Source: an uncultured Clostridia bacterium (GTDB lineage Bacteria; Bacillota; Clostridia; TANB77; CAG-508). From it: 23,549 bases of DNA. Within the stretch, counting starts at the first letter, position 1, and each line of letters begins with the position of its first letter. The position numbers and the translations under genes were made by a program. The stretch is taken from assembly GCA_944391155.1 (NCBI GenBank), contig CALXSO010000099.1, positions 1 to 23,549 on the forward strand, in the 5' to 3' direction. Shown here in pieces: positions 14,490-21,452 of this stretch. The notes below the pieces were generated by a model, which was not told the DNA's origin, searched no databases, and saw only the letters and a program-made list of their open reading frames with translations.

Positions 14490-14591
14490 ATTAAGTTAAA
14501 TATTGAAATGCAAATTTTATATTAATAATATAAGTAATTTAATCATTAGTAAACTGTTGAAATGTAAATATATATGAATAAAAAAAAGCAA

Positions 14592-14620
14592 AAAATCCAT
14601 CTTAATATAAGGTGGATTTT
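14592..14620 (+). terminator. 12-bp hairpin that both ends the UPF0182 message and hides the next ribosome site
   Basis: AAAATCCATCTT (14592-14603) pairs with AAGGTGGATTTT (14609-14620), one T·G pair, loop AATAT. A T-rich run follows (ATGTTTTT), so it can terminate. The 3' arm contains AAGGTGG (14609-14615), the only ribosome site for ATG 14621, which follows the arm directly. Folded, it would block translation of the next gene. Confidence 0.6.
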
Positions 14621-14911
14621 ATGTTTTTAAATAAAAAAAAGTATAATATATTAGAAAAATCAATATCTGAATTAAATAAAGCTCTGCAAGAAGGAAATCT
14701 TATAGAAATTAGTTATATTTTGGGAAATAAAAAAGAAATGATAAAAAGAAATTTAATATCAGGAATATTTAGGGGAGTAGGGATAGGTATTGGAGTAACA
14801 ATTATTACAGCAATCTTAGTAATAATATTGCAGAAAATTGTATCTTTAAATATACCTATCATTGGTGAGTATATTGCAGATATAGTAGATATAGTTCAAA
14901 GGAGTAGGTAG
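14621..14911 (+). CDS. Small membrane protein, DUF5665-like
   Basis: 96 residues from ATG 14621; a GTG at 14612 in the same frame lies inside the ribosome site AAGGTGG (14609-14615) and is therefore rejected. The first 50 residues form charged helices (FLNKKKYNILEKSISELNKAL and IEISYILGNKKEMIKRN), then a glycine-zipper-like entry (GIFRGVGIGIGVTI) into one membrane segment (about 60-80) and an amphipathic tail NIPIIGEYIADIVDIVQRS. The GxxRGxGxxxG plus IPxIGxxIAxxVxxVQ pattern is what I know from DUF5665 proteins of Firmicutes, whose role is unknown. Translation looks gated by the overlapping hairpin. A weak promoter may exist at about 14502-14530. Confidence 0.65.
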   Translation: MFLNKKKYNILEKSISELNKALQEGNLIEISYILGNKKEMIKRNLISGIFRGVGIGIGVTIITAILVIILQKIVSLNIPIIGEYIADIVDIVQRSR

Positions 14912-15031
14912 CCAAAAACCAGATTTATAGCTTCTTTTCTATGCAGAATTAATATCTGAATAGTTGTTTATCATTAATCAGAAGACAATCGAAGATATGT
15001 CTACTATAAGAGATATATTATAGAACTTGAA

Positions 15032-15070
15032 AAACACGTGGATTGGCTCAATTCACGTGTTTGCTTTTAT
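15032..15070. terminator. Bidirectional terminator between the DUF5665-like gene and tyrS
   Basis: AAACACGTG (15032-15040) pairs with CACGTGTTT (15054-15062); inner bases GATTG/CAATT extend the stem to 14 pairs around GCT. T-runs follow on both strands (plus strand GCTTTTAT, minus strand TTTTTC), serving the convergent genes. The 120 bp before it (14912-15031) show no feature. Confidence 0.8.
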
Positions 15071-15081
15071 ATATAAAATAA

Positions 15082-16299
15082 CTAAATAACTAATTTATGA
15101 AAAACTTTTTTTCCTTTTTTTAATATAGCATATCCATCAGCAAAATCTTTTTCTGATAAATTATAATTAATATCAGAAATTTTTTCTTCATTTAAAGATA
15201 TACCTCCTTGAGTAATTAAAGTTCTAGCTTGACCTTTAGATGGTGCAATTCCAGTAAGTACTAGAACATCTACTAAGGATATATCGCTATTTTCAAGCTT
15301 GTTTGAAGGCATATTTTCTATGCTACCATTTCCGTTAAATAGAGCATTTGAAGCTTCCTCAGCTTTTTTTGCTTCTTCTTCTCCATGTATTAATTTTGTT
15401 ATCTCAAAAGCAGCTACTTTTTTAGCTTCATTGATTCTTTCATCTTTAAAGGCACATAATTCTTTAATTTTTTCTATAGGTAAAAATGTAAGTAAACATA
15501 GGACTTTTTCAATACTATCATCGTCTACATTTCTCCAATATTGATAAAATTCATAAGGAGAAACTTTTGATGCATCAAGCCATAAAGCACCTTTTTCTGT
15601 TTTTCCCATTTTTTTGCCTTCTTTAGTTGTAAGAAGTTTAAATGTTAAACCAAAAGAATCATCTTTACCAATTTTTCTTATTAATTCTACTCCACCAATA
15701 ATGTTAGACCATTGGTCATTTCCGCCTATTTCTAATTTACATCCATATTTATTGTATAGATATAAGAAATCGTATGATTGCATTAACATATATCCTAATT
15801 CAAAAAAAGTTAATCCTTTTTCCATTCTTTGTTTATAACATTCAAAAGTAAGCATACGATTTACAGAGAAGAGACTTCCTATGTCACGCATAAAGTCAAT
15901 ATATTTTAAATCTAAAAGCCAATCAGCATTGTTTACAATAATAGCAGCATTTTCTCCCTCAAAACTAACAAATTTTTCAATTTGTTTTTTTATGCATTTT
16001 ACATTATAATCTATAGTTTCACGAGTCATCATTTTTCGCATATCTGTTTTTCCAGAAGGATCGCCAATTGAAGCAGTACCACCGCCAACTAAGATAATGG
16101 GCTTGTGACCGCATTTTTGCATATGACTTGCAACCATTAGAGAAACAAAATGTCCAACATGTAAACTATCGGCAGTAGGATCTATTCCAATATAAAAAGG
16201 AACAGATTTTCCGCTTTCAAAAAGTTCTTTCATCTCTTCTGGATGTGTCATTTGTTCAATATATCCTCTTTCTTGTAAAATTGGTAAAACATTTTTCAT
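15082..16299 (-). CDS. tyrS: Tyrosyl-tRNA synthetase
   Basis: Class I enzyme that charges tRNA-Tyr with tyrosine in the cytosol; 405 residues from ATG 16299. A TTG at 16302 directly before it is possible, but the ribosome site AGGGGTGA (16314-16307) is better spaced (7 nt) to the ATG. Seen: YIGIDPTADSLHVGHFV with the HIGH-type motif HVGH (47-50), GDPSGK region, ELGYMLMQSYDFLYLY and GGNDQWSNIIGG for tyrosine and tRNA handling, and the KMSKS-type motif KMGKT (about 230-234). The C-terminal 70 residues (SLVDVLVLTGIAPSKGQART and following) form the S4-type tRNA-binding domain. Length and all motifs are complete. There is no T-box in front of it; the upstream zinc-ribbon gene ends 63 bp away and is probably in the same transcript. 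Confidence 0.96.
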   Translation of the reverse strand: MKNVLPILQERGYIEQMTHPEEMKELFESGKSVPFYIGIDPTADSLHVGHFVSLMVASHMQKCGHKPIILVGGGTASIGDPSGKTDMRKMMTRETIDYNVKCIKKQIEKFVSFEGENAAIIVNNADWLLDLKYIDFMRDIGSLFSVNRMLTFECYKQRMEKGLTFFELGYMLMQSYDFLYLYNKYGCKLEIGGNDQWSNIIGGVELIRKIGKDDSFGLTFKLLTTKEGKKMGKTEKGALWLDASKVSPYEFYQYWRNVDDDSIEKVLCLLTFLPIEKIKELCAFKDERINEAKKVAAFEITKLIHGEEEAKKAEEASNALFNGNGSIENMPSNKLENSDISLVDVLVLTGIAPSKGQARTLITQGGISLNEEKISDINYNLSEKDFADGYAILKKGKKVFHKLVI

Positions 16300-16362
16300 C
16301 AATACATCACCCCTATATATGTTATTTAAAATTTAAATCAAAGCTAATATATTAAAATAGCA

Positions 16363-16650
16363 TTAACCAAGATTAATGCCATTTTTAATATCACCATTTA
16401 TAGATATATTATTTTCAGAAGAATTATTAACAAGTTTTGACATGTCATCATATCCTAAAAAACGATTAATATTTTTAACGGATATACCAGTTTCTCCTGA
16501 GATAACATCTAAATTATCTTGAATACCATTTTCTTTAATATAATTTTTGAAAGTAGAAAATTCTAAATTATCCTTAGCACTGCATTTTGGACAAACATAT
16601 CCATCTGTTACATAAAAACTACCACATCTACTACATTTACGAAATTCCAT
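16363..16650 (-). CDS. Zinc-ribbon/HTH small protein, YvyF-like
   Basis: 95 residues. Two CxxC pairs, CSRC (6-9) and CPKC (20-23), form a likely zinc ribbon. A helix pair follows (FKNYIKENGIQDNLDVISGETGISVKNINRFLGYDD), with TGISVKNINRFL matching a helix-turn-helix. The order zinc ribbon then HTH is that of the YvyF/flagellar-operon small protein family (TIGR03826), though no flagellar genes are near and the Asn/Gly-rich tail after residue 70 is extra. Likely a DNA- or RNA-binding regulator; targets unknown. Ribosome site GGAGG on the minus strand about ten bases before ATG. A possible minus-strand promoter (TTTACA-N16-TATATT) lies at about 16710-16740. It precedes tyrS in the same direction. 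Confidence 0.75.
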   Translation of the reverse strand: MEFRKCSRCGSFYVTDGYVCPKCSAKDNLEFSTFKNYIKENGIQDNLDVISGETGISVKNINRFLGYDDMSKLVNNSSENNISINGDIKNGINLG

Positions 16651-17069
16651 TTTTTAATACCTCCAATTTGTCTTTAGATAAAATTTTTTTGTAATTGTAT
16701 CATAAAAAATATAAAAGATAAAGAGATTTTGTAAAAAAAGTAAAATCCTTTAATTAACTCATGTTATAAATGTCGAAATTTGCGATGAAAAATAGTTTAC
16801 AAATTATATAAATTATGATAGTATATTATTAAATTTATTTCACATAAAATTAGTAATTGTTAATAATCTAGTAGTTAACAATATAATTCAAATTAACTTT
16901 TTATCTAGTTTATTAAATTTATGAAAAGATTTAGAGGTATCCTAATATTTTTGTGTATGCACTCATATTCTATCTTTTCTATTCAAACACAAAAAATTTC
17001 ATTTATTTATTTTTCTTATTGTTTAATAAAATCCATGAGTAGAATTAAGAAATTCATATAAATTTGAAT
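16651..17069. other. Intergenic region between divergent genes, little structure
   Basis: No gene seen on either strand. The only dyad of note is TTGTTAA/TTAACAA at about 16857-16881. A possible minus-strand promoter for the zinc-ribbon gene lies near 16710-16740. Confidence 0.4.
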
Positions 17070-17099
17070 TTGAAATGTAAAGATAAAAAATAGTATATT
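17070..17099 (+). promoter_or_regulatory. Promoter of the rpn-like gene
   Basis: TTGAAA (17070-17075), 18-nt spacer, TATATT (17094-17099); ribosome site AAAGGAGG ends at 17125. Confidence 0.55.
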
Positions 17100-17131
17100 T
17101 TTATACAGTTTTTATATAAAGGAGGAATCAG

Positions 17132-18247
17132 TTGAATCAAAAAAAATTCACATATAATGATTACATAGAATACAAAGATTTTTTATTTAGTAGAAATGAT
17201 ATAGAAAAATCTTTAAAAAATAAACAAATAATTCAAAAAAAATTAAATAATTTAAATGAAGAAATATCTGAATATAATCTTGAAAATGATAAAATAACAC
17301 AATATCCTCACGATAAAATTTACAAGATTATATTGGAAAATAAAAAAGAAGCAGTAGATTTAATAAATCAAATATTAAATATTGAAGAACAAAAATATAA
17401 ATTGACAGAGAAACAAATTGAAATATACAAAAATAATTTTATAACTAAATATATGGAAAACAGAAATTCTGATATAATTTATAAAATAAAAAATAAAAAA
17501 ATATTCTTTTTGATTGAACAGCAATCTACAATAGATTATTCAATGCCATATAGATTGGTAGAATATTGTGTGTTGATTATGCAGAGTGCAATAAATAAAA
17601 AACAAATGAAGAAAAAGAATTACAAATTTCCACAGGTATATCCAATTATATTGTATACAGGAAACCGTAAATGGAATCAACAAAAATATTTAGAAGATAT
17701 TCAAGAAAATTTATTTGGATGTAAATCTAAAACATTTACAGGCTATAATATAATAGATGTAAATAAGTATACAAAAGAACAACTATTAGGAAAGAGGGGA
17801 ATATTATCAAAAATAATGCTATTAGAAAAAATAAAGACAGAAGAAGAGCTAGTAGAAACAATCAAAGAAATTACAAGTAAGAAGCTTATGCAAGAAGAAA
17901 AAGAAATAATAAAAAATGTTTTGTATAATATATTATCACGAAATTTAAACCAGGAAATAATAGAAGAAAGTATAGAATTATTAGAAAAAAATCAAGGAGA
18001 TGAAAGTAAAATGATAATTGAAGAAGTTTTAAGAAAGTCAAGAGAAAAAGAATATAAAAGAGGAATTAAGGATGGAATAAATCAAGGAATAAGCCAGGGG
18101 ATAAGTCAAGGAATAAGTCAGGGGATAAATGAAGGTATAAAAAAGATAATAAAAGAAATGATAAAAAATAATATAGAAGATAAAGTAATATTAAAATTAG
18201 CTAAAATATCAGTAGAAGAATTAGAAAAAATAAAAAAAGACTTGTAA
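17132..18247 (+). CDS. Rpn family (PD-(D/E)XK nuclease, transposase_31/YhgA-like) protein
   Basis: 371 residues from TTG (GGAGG at 17121-17125, six bases upstream). The core holds the Rpn signature: PHDKIYKIILENKKEAVDLIN, then NSDIIYKIKNKKIFFLIEQQSTID, with Asp of SDIIYK and Glu/Gln of LIEQQS as the nuclease D-(E)xQ residues, then MPYRLVEYCVLIM and YPIILYTGNRKW. Rpn proteins are DNA endonucleases once called transposases; E. coli members promote RecA-independent recombination and act in phage defence. Residues 311-338 are a run of four-residue GI[NS]QG units (separate entry) and the C-terminus is a charged helix. Sits alone with its own promoter; no mobile-element ends seen. An in-frame internal start at 18011 is described next. 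Confident of family, not of cellular role. Confidence 0.85.
   Translation: MNQKKFTYNDYIEYKDFLFSRNDIEKSLKNKQIIQKKLNNLNEEISEYNLENDKITQYPHDKIYKIILENKKEAVDLINQILNIEEQKYKLTEKQIEIYKNNFITKYMENRNSDIIYKIKNKKIFFLIEQQSTIDYSMPYRLVEYCVLIMQSAINKKQMKKKNYKFPQVYPIILYTGNRKWNQQKYLEDIQENLFGCKSKTFTGYNIIDVNKYTKEQLLGKRGILSKIMLLEKIKTEEELVETIKEITSKKLMQEEKEIIKNVLYNILSRNLNQEIIEESIELLEKNQGDESKMIIEEVLRKSREKEYKRGIKDGINQGISQGISQGISQGINEGIKKIIKEMIKNNIEDKVILKLAKISVEELEKIKKDL
18011..18247 (+). CDS. Possible intragenic RpnS-like small protein (nested, same frame)
   Basis: ATG 18011 (codon 294 of the rpn gene) has AAGGAG at 17994-17999, 11 nt upstream. It would give a 78-residue protein: MIIEEVLRKSREKEYKR, the GI[NS]QG repeats and the C-terminal helix, but no nuclease core. 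In E. coli, C-terminal Rpn fragments made from internal starts (RpnS) bind and inhibit the full-length toxin, so the same layout here would make this a gene-within-gene toxin/antitoxin. Spacing is at the long end of the usual range and nothing shows that it is translated. Confidence 0.4.
   Translation: MIIEEVLRKSREKEYKRGIKDGINQGISQGISQGISQGINEGIKKIIKEMIKNNIEDKVILKLAKISVEELEKIKKDL
18062..18145 (+). repeat. Seven 12-bp coding repeats in rpn (GI-x-x units)
   Basis: Units start at 18062, 18074, 18086, 18098, 18110, 18122 and 18134 and encode GIKD, GINQ, GISQ, GISQ, GISQ, GINE, GIKK. DNA of the central units is nearly identical, alternating GGAATAAGTCAG-like and GGGATAAGTCAA-like forms, so copy number could change by slippage without frameshift. 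Confidence 0.85.
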
Positions 18248-18270
18248 AATCAAAAAAAATATGGCATAAT
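18242..18270 (+). promoter_or_regulatory. Promoter of the valS T-box transcript
   Basis: TTGTAA (18242-18247), 17-nt spacer, CATAAT (18265-18270). The -35 includes the stop codon of rpn, so the genes are packed without a terminator between them. Confidence 0.55.
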
Positions 18271-18276
18271 AAGTAT

Positions 18277-18528
18277 ATCATAAAAAAGACAAAGAAAAAG
18301 AGGAGTAGATATATACTAGTTTTTAGAGAAAAGAAGTCATTGGCTGAAAACTTCTTAAATATAGGTATATTGAAGGTAGCTTTTTCGTTGATTATCTGAA
18401 ATAAAAGTAAGACAATCCGCTTGATTAGCGTTAAAACTAAATGAGATATTTTTATTAAAAAATAAAAATAATTAAGGTGGTACCGCGAAGAAATTTGCCC
18501 TTATGTTGAAAGCATAAGGGCTTTTGTT
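18277..18528 (+). promoter_or_regulatory. T-box riboswitch controlling valS
   Basis: Senses uncharged tRNA-Val and lets transcription proceed when it is bound. Stem I closes with GAAAAAG (18294-18300) and CTTTTTC (18380-18386); an upper hairpin GAAGT/ACTTC lies at about 18333-18356. The candidate specifier is GTA (18376-18378, valine), set in TGAAG-GTA-GC on the 3' side of the lower internal loop. The hallmark T-box AAGGTGGTACCGCG is at 18474-18487; the terminator GCCCTTATG (18497-18505) / CATAAGGGC (18513-18521) with TTTT follows. The ACCGC within the T-box can form the antiterminator. Between 18529 and 18661 a weak TTGTTG/CAACAA pairing is the only further structure. Confidence 0.92.
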
Positions 18529-18661
18529 GATATAGAGAGGCAAATAACTGTCTGTGTACAATATAAATTTTCTATATACAACAAGAAAAGTTATAAATTG
18601 AAAGATTCAAATGAATTTCTAAAATAGCATAGGTACTAAAAAGAAAGGAGAGATATATAAA

Positions 18662-20974
18662 ATGTTAGACAAAAAATACAATGCAAGTGAAAAAGAAAAA
18701 AAATGGTTAGATTATTGGAGAGATAATAAAATTTATGAATTTAATCCAGAGGATAAAAGGGAAGTATATTCAATAGATACACCACCACCAACAGTTAATG
18801 GAAAAATTCATATAGGGCATATTTTTTCATACACACAAACAGAAATGCTTGCAAGATATAAAAGATTAAGAGGCTATAATATATTCTACCCATTTGGATT
18901 TGATGACAATGGACTTCCAAGTGAAAGACTTGTTGAAAAAGAACAATGTAAAAGGGCACATGAAATAGGAAGAGAAGAATTTTCAAAATTATGTCATGAA
19001 ACTACTGATAAATATGAAAAAGAATTTCAAGAATTATTCAGCAAGATGGGAGTAAGCACAGATTGGAACATTCATTATAAAACAGTTAGTCCTTCAACTA
19101 TAAAAATAAGTCAAAGATCTTTTTTAGATTTACTAAAAAAGGGACATTGCTATCACAAAGAAAGTCCAGCATTATGGTGTAATGAATGTAGAACTTCAAT
19201 TGCACAAGCAGAATTAGAAACAAAGACAATAAAAACAACATTTAATTATATTAACTTTACAACAGTTGAAGATAATGAAAAATTTACTATTGCAACAACG
19301 AGACCAGAATTATTACCTGCAATAGTTAGTGTATTTGTTAATCCAAATGATGAGAAAAACAAACACTTAATAGGAAAAACTGCTGCTATTCCAGTAATTA
19401 ATGTAAAAGTTCCAATTATGGCAGATGAAAAAGTAGCTTTAGATAAAGGAACAGGATTAGTTATGTGCTGTACTTTTGGAGATCAGACAGATATTGAATG
19501 GTGGAAAAAATATAATTTACCATTAAAATATATTTTTACATCAGATGGAAGAATAGATGAGAAAGTACCAAATTATGGCGGTTTAAAAATAAAAGAGGCT
19601 AGAAAAAAAATAATAGAAGATTTGCAAGCAGGTGGATATGTTGTAAAAATTGAAGAATTAGAGCATGAAGTTCAAACACATGAAAGATGTGGTAGAGAAG
19701 TAGAATATACTGTAATGAAACAATGGTTTATTGACATAATGAACCATAAAGAAGATTTCATAAAAATAGGTAATGAAATAAATTGGCATCCAGCATATAT
19801 GCATGCAAGATATGATGAATGGGTTAATAATATAGCTTGGGATTGGTGCATATCAAGACAAAGATATTTTGGAGTTCCATTTCCTGTTTGGTATTGCAAA
19901 AAATGTGGAGAGCCTATATTTGCAAGAGAAGAAGATTTACCAGTAAATCCATTAGTAGATTTACCTAAGGTAGACAAATGCCCAAAATGCAGTTGTAGTG
20001 AATTTGTTCCAGAAACAGATGTAATGGATACTTGGGCTACATCATCAGTAACACCACTTATTAATATGAGATATGGAGAAAAAGAAAATTTTGAAAAAAT
20101 ATTAAAACCAATGAGCTTAAGAACAAATGCAAGTGAGATTATAAGAACATGGGATTTTTATACAATAGTTAAAAGTTTTTATCATTTTGGACAAAGACCA
20201 TGGAATAATGTCATGATTTCTGGTTTTGTTATGGCAAGTAAAGGTGAAAAAATTAGTAAAAGTAAAGGAAATAGTAAACATGAGCCAATGGACTTAATAA
20301 ATCAATATTCAGCAGATGTATTAAGATATTGGGCAGGAACTGGAAGATTAGGAACAGATATAGTTTTTAGTGAAGAGACATTATTACGTGGTAAAAAATT
20401 AATAAATAAAATATGGAATGTATCTAAATTTATTGAGATGCACTTAACTGATTATAAAGACAAAGAATTTAATGATTTTGAATATATAGATAAATGGATT
20501 ATTGGTCGTTTTCAAGAAATGGAAAAATCATTCCTAATATATTTAGATGATTATGAAGTTGGTTTAGCACTAAATATACTAGAGAAATTTTTCTGGGAAT
20601 TTTGTGATAACTATATTGAAATAGTTAAACATAGATTATATAGACCAGAAGAATTTGGAGAAGAAGCAAGATATAGTGGACAAAAAACAGTGTATGTTTT
20701 GTTATATAAATTATTGCAAGATTTTAGTATATTCTTCCCATTTATCACAGAAGAAATATTCCAAGAAATATATCATAATAATAAATCTATTCATATTACA
20801 GAAATAGAGCCATTAAACTATATGTTTAATGAGGAAATTAAATGTGGAAATGAAATTATTGATATTATAAGTGAAGCAAGAGGGGCAAAAACAAATAACA
20901 ATGTATCATTAAAAACACCTATAAAGAATCTATCAATATTATTTAGTAATGAATTAGAAAAAGCTATTAATTAA
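18662..20974 (+). CDS. valS: Valyl-tRNA synthetase, compact Rickettsia/archaeal-like form, possibly C-terminally truncated
   Basis: Class I enzyme charging tRNA-Val. 770 residues; HIGH motif is HIGH at 50-53 in DTPPPTVNGKIHIGH; the stretch YPFGFDDNGLPSERLVEK is typical of the rickettsial/archaea-affiliated ValRS, whereas the ordinary bacterial type reads NVTGxLHMGH and GxDHAG. Editing domain holds TIATTRPELLPA and KGTGLVMCCTFGD; zinc ligands CNEC (about 174-177) and CKKC/CPKC; KMSKS-type motif KISKS (530-534). The anticodon domain starts about 600. The usual C-terminal coiled coil of the standard bacterial enzyme is absent, as expected for this type. Ribosome site AAAGGAG before ATG. The frame stops at TAA 20972-20974, but coding continues in frame for 36 more codons (next entry). 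Regulated by the T-box; specifier agrees with valine. Confidence 0.93.
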   Translation: MLDKKYNASEKEKKWLDYWRDNKIYEFNPEDKREVYSIDTPPPTVNGKIHIGHIFSYTQTEMLARYKRLRGYNIFYPFGFDDNGLPSERLVEKEQCKRAHEIGREEFSKLCHETTDKYEKEFQELFSKMGVSTDWNIHYKTVSPSTIKISQRSFLDLLKKGHCYHKESPALWCNECRTSIAQAELETKTIKTTFNYINFTTVEDNEKFTIATTRPELLPAIVSVFVNPNDEKNKHLIGKTAAIPVINVKVPIMADEKVALDKGTGLVMCCTFGDQTDIEWWKKYNLPLKYIFTSDGRIDEKVPNYGGLKIKEARKKIIEDLQAGGYVVKIEELEHEVQTHERCGREVEYTVMKQWFIDIMNHKEDFIKIGNEINWHPAYMHARYDEWVNNIAWDWCISRQRYFGVPFPVWYCKKCGEPIFAREEDLPVNPLVDLPKVDKCPKCSCSEFVPETDVMDTWATSSVTPLINMRYGEKENFEKILKPMSLRTNASEIIRTWDFYTIVKSFYHFGQRPWNNVMISGFVMASKGEKISKSKGNSKHEPMDLINQYSADVLRYWAGTGRLGTDIVFSEETLLRGKKLINKIWNVSKFIEMHLTDYKDKEFNDFEYIDKWIIGRFQEMEKSFLIYLDDYEVGLALNILEKFFWEFCDNYIEIVKHRLYRPEEFGEEARYSGQKTVYVLLYKLLQDFSIFFPFITEEIFQEIYHNNKSIHITEIEPLNYMFNEEIKCGNEIIDIISEARGAKTNNNVSLKTPIKNLSILFSNELEKAIN

Positions 20975-21085
20975 TCCATAAAGGATTTTAAAGCAACTTT
21001 ATTTATACAAAATCTTGATGTTAAAAATATAGATAAGGATTATGAAATTTATGATATAGAGTTAGAGTTAGGAGAAAATAAATAA
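20975..21085 (+). pseudogene. Severed C-terminus of valS after an in-frame TAA
   Basis: Directly after the stop, the same frame reads SIKDFKATLFIQNLDVKNID and KDYEIYDIELELGENK, ending at TAA 21083-21085. The alternating hydrophobic pattern (KATLFIQNL, YDIELELG) matches the small beta-rich ending of compact ValRS proteins. One base change to CAA, AAA or GAA at 20972 would give an 807-residue enzyme. Either a recent nonsense mutation with a still-functional enzyme, a sequencing error, or stop-codon read-through. Confidence 0.7.
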
Positions 21086-21091
21086 TCAATT

Positions 21092-21162
21092 TAAATGTTT
21101 AAATTGAAAAAATAAAATATGGTCAAAACAATAGATTAAATAGTGTTTTGGCTATATTTTAT
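21092..21162 (+). terminator. Tandem hairpins ending the valS transcript
   Basis: First a perfect small hairpin at about 21087-21106 (CAATTTAAA/TTTAAATTG), then a 19-bp stem, 21112-21130 against 21144-21162, with two G·U pairs and a 13-nt loop, trailing into ATTTTATAAT. The clean U-tract is missing but the stem is strong. Confidence 0.65.
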
Positions 21163-21316
21163 AATATAAAATTTAATTCAGTATTATGTTACAATTATGT
21201 ATAACATAAGAGTAATTTGTTCTAAATATTTATATATTGACCTTCAGTATCTTCTACAAAATTAAGTATGAAATGTAACTTTTGTCAATAAAGTAATATA
21301 AATAATCATAATATAC
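21163..21316. other. Short AT-rich gap with two dyads
   Basis: TTATGTTA/TAACATAA at about 21186-21211 and TATTGAC/GTCAATA at about 21235-21291. No gene seen. Confidence 0.3.
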
Positions 21317-21344
21317 TTGAAAAATTATGTCAATATGATATAAT
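21317..21344 (+). promoter_or_regulatory. Extended -10 promoter of the orphan 384-aa gene
   Basis: TTGAAA (21317-21322), 16-nt spacer, TATAAT (21339-21344) preceded by TGA, giving an extended -10. Predicted start near 21351, just before the two hairpins. Confidence 0.65.
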
Positions 21345-21363
21345 AGATTAGATTATTTTTTAA

Positions 21364-21414
21364 AGATATGAATACAAATTCATATCTATATTATTAAATC
21401 TATTTTAATAATAT
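21364..21414 (+). promoter_or_regulatory. Two adjacent perfect hairpins in the leader of the orphan gene
   Basis: AGATATGAAT/ATTCATATCT (21364-21373, 21378-21387; loop ACAA) is followed without a gap by ATATTATTAAA/TTTAATAATAT (21388-21398, 21404-21414; loop TCTAT). Together they fill most of the leader between the promoter and the ribosome site AAAGGAG (21435-21441). The second is flanked by A-runs rather than T, so it is no terminator; a stabilising or protein-binding leader is more likely. Confidence 0.55.
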
Positions 21415-21452
21415 AAAAAATAGAAAAAAGTTTGAAAGGAGAAGTAAAAGTC

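Noticed and set aside
16303..16362. T-box in front of tyrS
   Set aside because: No GGTGGNACCGCG motif on the minus strand; the gap to the upstream gene is too short for a T-box.
18062..18145. Transposon end or CRISPR-like repeat in rpn
   Set aside because: The 12-bp unit keeps the reading frame and encodes GI[NS]Q steps, a common feature of Rpn-type proteins.
17132..18247. Active insertion sequence
   Set aside because: Despite the transposase_31 name, no terminal inverted repeats or target duplications were found around the gene; Rpn proteins are nucleases, not classical transposases.
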